A DNA stretch of 64,000 nt, from positions 62,655,131-62,719,130 of the forward strand of contig OX359247.1 in the NCBI GenBank assembly GCA_947179485.1, read 5' to 3'. This DNA is from Allacma fusca. Its lineage: Eukaryota; Arthropoda; Collembola; Symphypleona; Sminthuridae. This document shows positions 56,287 to 64,000 of the stretch, piece after piece. The notes below the pieces were generated by a model. That model searched no databases and was not told the DNA's origin. It was given only the letters and a program-made list of their open reading frames with translations. The stretch's first letter is position 1; every line of letters starts with the position of its first letter. Both the position numbers and the translations under genes were made by a program.

Positions 56287-58900
56287 TTTATTAATTTTTT
56301 TATAAATTCAGAAAAAAATTATTTAAAATTAAAATTGTGAATATTTTTAAAATAGAAGCTTACAAGAGTCACTTACATATAATTACTTGAGTGGCTTATT
56401 GTTTCCCTTTCAGCTCAACGTTCAGATTGTGGAAAATTTGAAAAAAAACTCATGTTTTTTAACGTCCCGTCCAAATGTCTACAAGCAGTTTCAAATAATT
56501 TTTATTCTTATACTGTAGCTATTAAATTTATCTCAAATGAGCTCTCCTCTACCGAGGTTCAACCAAAAGTTATTGTAGTCTTTTGAATATCAAGATAGCT
56601 CATAAATTGAATTGTCCAAGATCCCTACTTCAAATATGTTTTCACCAGATAAATAGTTCTGGCGGGGGCAAAAGGTCTCAAATTAATTGGTCCAGGAAAA
56701 TAATGTGGAAGAAAGGAAAATTTTGATTACCTTGCCAAAACTTTGACTAGGTAACCAAACTTTTTGTCAAGTTCACATTTTGTGTACGCCAATTTAATAT
56801 ATTTGAATAGAATTTCTAAGCACTGAAATGAACATGAAGTCAGTTATAGTTATTGTGGTTATGCGAAATTATAGCGAGAATACCATCAAAGTATTGCCTG
56901 GAGTGGTTTAATTAACTCAAAATGAAAATTCATTATTTGGTCGAAATCCGAAAATCAGAACAGGTGAAATTTCAGTCGAACTGGCAGAGATTTTAGTGCG
57001 AGCTCAGAAGTTGGGTCAGAGTAATTACTAACAGCGCATACAATTTCATTTCGGTATCAATTTTGCATACCACGAGGTTTCCTTGTAAGATTTGATTCAG
57101 CCATTATTCCTCCGTTGATATGAAACAGGTTTTAAGTTACCCTAATGATACGTGGGCTTTCACAGTATCAAAACTTAAAAGATAATGAGCCTAATTCCTG
57201 GAAATGTTTATATCCCCAAATAGTTTAAATTATATTTTAACAGATCTTACGTAAATCCGATTAGCGTGGTGAAGGCTCTTTAGTAGATTATATTAATTAA
57301 TCTGTCACGGAAACATTGCGTAACAAGCTTTGAGTTTTCACTGTCACTATTACAACTTGGAAACAACTTTAAATGCAAGTGTGCAAAGTGTATCATATCT
57401 ATTTTCTCCCCTCCACCTAGCTCATATAAGGAAAAAAAAGACACAAAATTCCGGAGTCCTCCATTTCTAAGCAAATTCGTTTCCCGATATTTTTCAAAAT
57501 TTATTTCATTGGTGTAGGTCAAAAATTACGGTTACGGTCGCTAGGAATGTGAGTTAAAATCGAGATTTGTTGAAGTTTTGGGTATTATAAATTTTAGTTC
57601 ACAGGCAATCTTCTCTTTTTCTACGTTGAGATATAAGAGCTGAGAGCAAGGTTAAGAGAATCTAACTTCAGGGGAAAAGATACAGAAGGGGAGAGTTTCT
57701 ATATATTTTTCTAAACTAATTATTTAACCCAAAACTCTTCTGATTATTTAGACATCTTTCTTTGAGTTTCAGAGCTAGGGAGATAGAATGCATTATGAAA
57801 ATCTGCAAGAATATTCGTCACAAGAAGTTTAAGCTACACATTTGTTTTAAAGCAATGTCTCACAATCTGAAATACACAAATGCTGTGTTTCCACAATTGG
57901 CATAAATTAATTAAATGTATTAAAACCTTCATGGGAAAAGCTTTCACCTGGGCTGGTCAAAAAAAATGGGAGATTCTCTTATGCCCTAACAACGAAGGTA
58001 AAATTTTCTGGGGGCCTAAAAATAGAAAGCCTTGTAAAGGGCTACAAATATAAAATAGACAACCGTCCTTAATGTCAGTGAGAACCTGATCATTGATTCT
58101 TAAAATGTAGATTAAAGTGAGATTTACATTTATACAATTCTTGAAACATTTGATAACAAATAGCTTATTTTTATGACATTAATGTAAGTGTTAATATTCA
58201 TCATGAATAAAGATGAAGCCATGTGTATGCAAACATAGGAATGATCAGGGAAGTAGACATGTATATGTATGTAGTCATTCATGTTTATAGGAAGGAAATG
58301 ATCACCTCAAGTAACAACTTGGTTACACAAATCATGAAATAAAACGCACCTTATCTCGTAATCTGAAGCGTTTCTTTGATTGCATGACAAGAGCGTGTGC
58401 TGTGTGTGGAATAATATGGATAATTATGAGGTTCCTCAAGTACTTTTAATGACTGTATTAGATCAATATAAATCTTGAACATGGGCTAGTTCCGGTGACA
58501 AAGGTAGTTTGAGTGTTGATTGTTGGCCTAATTTTGAATTCAGTAATTACGCGAACATATGTAAAATTAAAAGGTGCAAACATAAATGTTACTACAGTAC
58601 AGGCTGCGTAAGCTCCATGTTTAAAGGTTGTGGAGGTATGTATATGCAGGATGTACATCCAACTGAAGCCAAATCAGTGCTTAACAGAGTGTGGACGGAT
58701 GCGGATAAGCACTTAATCAGTTTTGAGTATCAACATACACACTCACTTGCACGGGTTGATACGCAACGTTATTTACAGTGCCAAATTTTTCATATACTTT
58801 AACGACGGCCTCTTTGGGCATTTCCTTATGCCATATGTATGAGGTTATAAGGAAAGAGTACACATAGATTCGTTCCATGCTGGCTGACCAACGTTGACGA
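56287..58900. other. intergenic region
   Basis: No gene is supported. A diverged copy of the 54250-55021 repeat family lies at about 57410-57800. A 97-codon open frame at 58509-58802 has several cysteines but no start context, splice support or family resemblance. Confidence 0.5.
57410..57800 (+). repeat. repeat copy related to 54250-55021
   Basis: Contains CTCATATAAGGAAAA, TAAGCAAATTCG, TTTCATTGGTGTAGGTCAAAAATTA (given here only as landmark blocks TTTCATTG and GTAGGTCAAAAATTA) and TAGGAATGTGAG, collinear with the other family members. Ends are not defined. Confidence 0.4.
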
Positions 58901-58910
58901 CTGTATCAAC

Positions 58911-58947
58911 TATATAAACGAACCTACAGTGTTTTCTTGACATCAGT
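58911..58947 (+). promoter_or_regulatory. core promoter of the Gly-His protein gene
   Basis: TATATAAA at 58911-58918 and an arthropod-type initiator TCAGT at 58943-58947, about 32 bp apart, which is the expected TATA-to-start spacing. The initiator lies about 75 bp before the ATG. Confidence 0.8.
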
Positions 58948-59020
58948 CATTTCCAGTCCCTCTTGCATTAGTTTAGTTCCTTCGATTCTCTGTTGCTTAT
59001 ATTTATTTAATCACCCCAAA

Positions 59021-59613
59021 ATGAATACTTTGGTGAGACTTTTAATTTCAAAAGATTTCAAGCATAAAATTAAAAATTAAGTTTCTGTTTTTGAAGTGAA
59101 TTTTATTGTCTTTAGGTTGTACTGCTCCTGTCGGCTTTAGCCGTCACTGTTATTGCTCAAGAATTTAATGCTGTTCAAGATGTAACCGGTGCAGAGAGTG
59201 CAGTTGCTGAGAGGAGACTTTTCTTTGGACATGGGCACGGACATGGACATGGACATGGATTGTATTCGCCTATTTTATTGCATCTCGCTCATGGACATCG
59301 TGGGCACGGACATGGACACGGACATGGACACGGACATGGGCATGGACATGGGCATGGTTGGGGTCATGGACATGGGCACGGATACGGGCATGGTTGGGGT
59401 TGGGGTCATGGGCACGGTCATGGACATGGTCATGGACACGGTCATGGACACGGTCATGGACACGGTCATGGACACGGTCATGGGCACGGTCATGGACATG
59501 GTCACAGACACCATGGATCCGGACATGGAGGTAAAAGTTTCGGGATCGGAGTTGGTGTCCATCTTGGTTTCGGTGGCCATGGCCATGGCCACGGTCACGG
59601 ATACCATGGTTAA
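59021..59613 (+). CDS. secreted Gly-His repeat protein, two exons
   Basis: Exon 1 (59021-59032, MNTL) ends at TTG|GTGAGA and exon 2 (59116-59613) starts after TTGTCTTTAG, giving 169 residues. VVLLLSALAVTVIA is a clear signal peptide core, probably cut before QEFN. A short acidic stretch (DVTGAESAVAERR) could be a propeptide ending at Arg-Arg. The rest is almost pure Gly-His dipeptide repeat with occasional Trp or Tyr, interrupted by YSPILLHLAH and KSFGIGVGVHLGF. Such sequences bind Zn, Cu or Ni and occur in cuticle, silk or antimicrobial proteins; the role here is unknown. A short first exon holding only the signal start is typical of arthropod cuticle and secreted-peptide genes. AATAAA at 59675-59680 follows. 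Confidence 0.88.
59231..59613 (+). repeat. GGNCAY hexamer coding repeat
   Basis: Tandem GGACAT/GGTCAT/GGGCAC-type hexamers encode Gly-His. Some blocks repeat as 12-mers, such as CATGGACACGGT. The other plus frame reads Met-Asp/Met-Gly repeats and the minus strand reads Ser-Met/Thr-Val repeats, which are artefacts. Confidence 0.9.
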
Positions 59614-59674
59614 GTCAGTGTAAATTGTTTGCCATGCTAACATTAAACGATATTCTCGCTGGCCAAATATGACT

Positions 59675-59680
59675 AATAAA
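59675..59680 (+). terminator. poly(A) signal of the Gly-His gene
   Basis: AATAAA, 62 bp after the stop codon. Confidence 0.75.
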
Positions 59681-59699
59681 AGAGGATTAAAATTATGAA

Positions 59700-62600
59700 A
59701 GTTGTGATGCCTCCGTTTATTTAGTCGTAGGAAAATAAATTAAGCTGGGTGATCCAAATAACAGTTAACCGGTTTATAGATTTAAATACGTACATAATGT
59801 ACTTCATAAGACTCATTCGCTACGCTGAACAGTTAATGTTCAAAAGCATAATTGAAAACAAAATATTCAGGAGGCTAAAGTTAAATTGACTGTATATAGA
59901 TATTTACATATGTATCTTTGAGAGAGAAAAACCAAAACTGAAAAACTATAGTCAATAATAAGCTCTTAGTACTAAGATTTTAAAAATCAGGATATATACA
60001 GGGTCCTGCAAACTATTTTACCTCTTGATCCATAAAAGGGACAATAGTAACAAATATTAAATTCGTACATTTCCTAGAAAATATAGATCCAGATGTTTAA
60101 AAATTTGTTTCATCCCTTATAGCTCAATGTCAGCTCAAGAACTCTGAATACAGCGTTCAGGAAGATGAGTAAATTTTTGGAAAAATTTCTTTTCCCTGGT
60201 TTGAATTTTTCCATTTCTAATTTCTGCCTTTCGGAAACTCCCGGGGGAGGAGATTAGCAACCTTATTGATTCTTAGATTTTGAAAAGGACTCAATAACAA
60301 CACAATCATTAAGTTTAGCTATGCGAGAGAACCGATAAAAACATCGGGTGTGAGTAATGCTCACTAGGAATTTGAAACTCAATGAAGAAACCGTTTGCTG
60401 GTGTAGCTAGAGTATTGGGTAGTTAGCATTTGCAGATTGATGAAATGTTGAGATCATACTTCAAAGGATCATTTCTTTAGCATGTATTTCCTAACCTTTA
60501 GCCTCATTGGCGAAGGAGCAAACTGCGATGACGAGGTGGAACACCTTCTCCTGAGCGTGAGATGGACTGAGTGTAATCTTTTGAGAGTACCTCGTCTGCG
60601 ATGATCGTTCGCCACTGATTTTTCGTCAGTGGAGAGGGAGAGCGGTGTAGTCTGAGTGGTTATAATGCATTAAAAAATGAACTAACAAGTGCTAAGGGGA
60701 CATGGGGGGGGGTTTCCCTGTCAATTCGTTCATATACGGTATCAAGATTTATGAGAGGAATGCTTGTTTCCAGCATTGGGTGGCAAAGTAAGTATAACTA
60801 TTAAATTAAGACTAGTTTTCTGTGAGTCAGAATCTAAAACGGTATTTGTCCATAAGGATAGGTTAAAATAATCTGACCCCTCAGTCCAGATAATATGGAG
60901 ACTCACCGAACCATTGGATGTGTAGAGGTGTGTGTGACTGATAAATAGTCAAATCCCGATGTAGTTTGATTTCCTATGCAAGTTACAGATTTCACATGTA
61001 ATTATTAATTGACTTGTCCAAATACAAGAATTATTATTCTAAAGATTAACAAGAGTATTTATTGAGATGTTAACAGTTCCGTGTCTTAATGGATTCTGTT
61101 ACAAGAGTTAGTCATCATTGCATCTTAACCTGATCAATGTACTAATACATTCCATAAGCTTGCTGTACATTTCATAATACTTGCATTACAATAATTATTA
61201 TTATGAAAGTAATATTCTATACTTTTTCTATTGTCAATAACTTACGAGAAATGACAAAAATAGCTAAATTAAATAATTTCACTTTCTTCAAATAAAACAA
61301 AGAGCAGTAACAATTATTACTACTCTCACACAGTAGTAAAACTATGCCATTTCACATCTTAACAGGATGAGTTTGCAGACATTTTTGCCCATATTTTTTA
61401 AAATGTAGCTCATTGAGCGAGGTTAATACTATTTGGGGCTACAAAATTGGAGCAAATAATGATATTTCAATACGATTTTAAAATTAGCAACTTTTTCCCC
61501 TTGTAATTTATTGCTTTTTGGAATTTTATTAGATGTTTGTTTGGAGGAAATGTTGACGAATTTACGCTTTAGGACGTGAGAAAAATGTGGAGAATTTGGA
61601 ATTGTATAGACATTATTTATTTTATTGTGCAACATCTGAACATCAAAATTGAAAACATTAGATTTTCAAAATCAAAACAGAGACGCTTTTACGACTCTAA
61701 AATATAAAAAGGAATAGCGTTTGATATGGAAGGAATTAGAGCAATAATAAATGAAACAAAGCATCTCAGATGCGACCGAATAATATATGTAAATTCTAAA
61801 AAATACAAACACAAATGTACTAACTAAGAAAGCCATACGATAATTAATAATCATTGCCGGGTAGTCACGTGCAGGGAACACGAAGCTTCTGAAGCTTTGG
61901 AAATTTTGGCTGCCTTCCTTTCTTTTTGTACCCGTAATAGCTGCAGCTTTGTGTTTGCACCCGAGATATTTTGTTTCGTTGATTACTTCTGATATCTGAG
62001 CTTGGTTCTTCCGATATCAATTGCTAGTTTTTTCAATTTTGGAGCCGTAAAAGCATCTTCGTTTTCGATTTTTAAAACTTCATTTATTCAATTATTGTTT
62101 TCGACCATAATTTTATGAGTCCATATTATAGTAATACCTTATTAATTTATATTCAATTTTATAAAAGGCTTCAAGTTGTTATTTTTCGAATATTGAAGGT
62201 TATGATTATGCCAACCATAATTATTCCCATTTTCAAATAACACATTTTAAGGGCTCAAGCTTCTGGTCGCGCATAATAAGTTTTTGCACACTAGTTTGCA
62301 ATAATTAGGCAAACATATGTGCAAATTTTTATCAATTTTTTAAAATTGTTATGGGGGAAGAAGATCTATAAAAAATTACAATAGTCAAATCCGTAGAGAC
62401 GTGGGAAAACGTAGGTATAAACAGCTTCAGATCTCGTAAATTATACATTGTTAAGCATTGAACGTTGTACAAATTCTTTCATTAGCTTTAAGCTATTTAT
62501 ATTCGCATTTGGTCAACGGGTGTCGAAATTATCCTCAAATCTTTTTTTGCAAGGGGGAGTAAGTGCATACCTACGCATTGTGTTTTTCCCGCACTAGTTT

Positions 62601-64000
62601 TTCAAAAGTTTAAAATTCTAATTTATCAGTAAAAAAATCATCGTCGGAAAAAGAGAGCTTGAATGTTTTTTATTTGTTACTAAATTTTCGAAAAAGAATA
62701 AACTAGATTGTAGCAAATTTCAAGGGCTTTCTACGCAAGCACAGCATAAGATCAATAAGTTGAATATGTATATTGACTTAAGACAGGCGGCAAAAGATGA
62801 ACAAGGTTTGTTAATAAATCAATTTCATTAAATTGTTTCAATAAATTAAAACGTTGCCAGTGTGTTGATCTTTGTAAGAATTTAAGATTTTTAGTCACTT
62901 CTGAACTTCGTTTAAAGTCATTGACATGACCATGCCAATCCGAAAACTATGAACTTGTTTTAATATTTTGCAGCCTGTTTTTGAATCATGGTACCGTGAG
63001 TTTTGAGTATAGGATTGAAACATTTTTTTAAATATGGAAAACATTTTTCTAGGAAGTACACAATCCGTTCTATAGGCTACATGGAGAAGATTTCGGGGCA
63101 CTGCGTATGTACAGGGTTTTGCATATCCTTTGCCTCCCCCAATGCCCGTACAACATTTTTAACTTTTTGTACAATAAATATTAAAATCAATAAAAACTAA
63201 ATTTCACACATTCTTGCAATCTAAGCTATAAAAAAATTCATAATGTATATTCGTCTATTAAATTATTACAATCTTAAACTTAATACTATTAAGCTAAGCA
63301 GACGTATCTGCATAATACGCTGCAATCTAAAAGCAAGCCACAATAGTTCCCTTTCCCTCAAACTGAAAGTGCCGGTCGGGATATACAACTGATATTGAAC
63401 AACTAATATAGTTAACCAGCTACGAAAGATTTCCAGAGATTAGGGGAAATTTTAGTTTAATATTGTTGATGGTTGAAATAAATAATGTTTTCCTGTGTTG
63501 CTAACAATACTAGACGTGAATATAATTTTTTTCCCATAGCATTGGATACCATTGTAATCTGTGCTTTTGCATCAAAAAGTTGGAAATAAATTAATAACTA
63601 AAAAAAGCTAAACCAGAAGTTGATTTTGCGCCCTCAAAAGTTAAAAACAAGTTTTTTGGTTGGGTTTGTCAAAGGAATCAATATTCCGTTGCTGAAAATG
63701 ATGAAAACGCTTGAAACCACGAAAAGCAACGCTACGATGTGTGTGTAGTTTGTAGTCCCCATAATATAGCCGAGCAGAAGCACCATGCCTTTGTTTCAGA
63801 ATAAGGGCTGATCTAACTTTATGCAATCCTAATATTCTAAAATATGAAATTCCGCCGTAGTGTTTGCAACAGTATTTTATACGTGAGAATTTCTGAATTT
63901 CCTGGAATTGAGATAATTCTGTAATCAATGGATAATAAATGCAGCATATTGCGGGATTGCATAAAGTTAAGGTATGGTGCTGCTTTGTTTGGCTAGCATT
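59700..64000. other. gene-free downstream region
   Basis: No coding exon is supported. A TACAGGGTCC terminus at about 59998 followed by a CCATAAAAGGGACAATAG block resembles the left end of the 54250-55021 family. An imperfect inverted repeat lies at 60509-60613. Otherwise it is AT-rich and featureless. Confidence 0.5.
60509..60613. repeat. imperfect inverted repeat
   Basis: GGCGAAGGAGCAAACTGCG with GACGAGGT at the left is mirrored by ACCTCGTC then TGCGATGATCGTTCGCC at the right. The arms are about 25 bp with several mismatches. The stretch is GC-richer than its surroundings. Confidence 0.4.

Noticed and set aside
58509..58802. 97-codon Cys-containing open frame
   Set aside because: No family resemblance, ordinary composition, and it overlaps the upstream region of the Gly-His promoter.
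59189..59643. Alternative frames over the Gly-His gene (Met-Asp/Met-Gly on plus, Ser-Met/Thr-Val on minus)
   Set aside because: Shadow frames of the hexamer repeat. Only the Gly-His frame has a signal peptide, splice sites and promoter.

Overview
The window is AT-rich eukaryotic DNA with long introns, GT-AG splice junctions, abundant short inverted-repeat DNA transposons and microsatellite tracts. Gene content (a split receptor tyrosine kinase with fibronectin III repeats, a DUF4806-type transposon gene, a secreted Gly/His-repeat protein with a TATA box plus TCAGT initiator) points to an arthropod, plausibly a hexapod. The species cannot be fixed from the sequence.

Layout. 1-9446 has no gene I can support. 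9447-10870 is a nest of hAT-type remnants that have grown two minisatellites and carry a decayed hATC fragment. 11362-45420 (+) is one large gene that I could splice from start to stop: 20 coding exons, phase-consistent throughout, giving a predicted 1638-residue receptor tyrosine kinase (signal segment, Cys-rich ectodomain, about three FN3 domains, one transmembrane helix, a kinase domain split by a long insert, and a roughly 300-residue tail). It is closest in design to torso/RET/FGFR-class receptors, and torso is my best guess. Its introns hold many mobile elements, four of them hAT-type copies with terminal inverted repeats and 8-bp target duplications readable directly from the sequence.

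49073-54186 is an apparently intact two-gene DNA transposon with 13-bp terminal inverted repeats and dense ACGT subterminal clusters. It carries a 681-residue intronless transposase and a five-exon, 378-residue DUF4806-type protein. A shared 5' donor and acceptors placed just before each start codon suggest that both come from one promoter by alternative splicing, as in plant En/Spm. It looks young. Downstream are a TACAGGGTG-type MITE (54250-55021) and a pogo/Tigger-like deletion derivative (55446-56284) that keeps a recognisable DNA-binding-domain remnant.

58911-59680 is a compact two-exon gene for a secreted 169-residue Gly-His repeat protein with a clear core promoter and polyadenylation signal. 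59700-64000 shows no supportable gene.

All calls come from reading the sequence by eye. Exon joins were chosen by splice consensus, reading phase and protein-family fit. No database search was possible.
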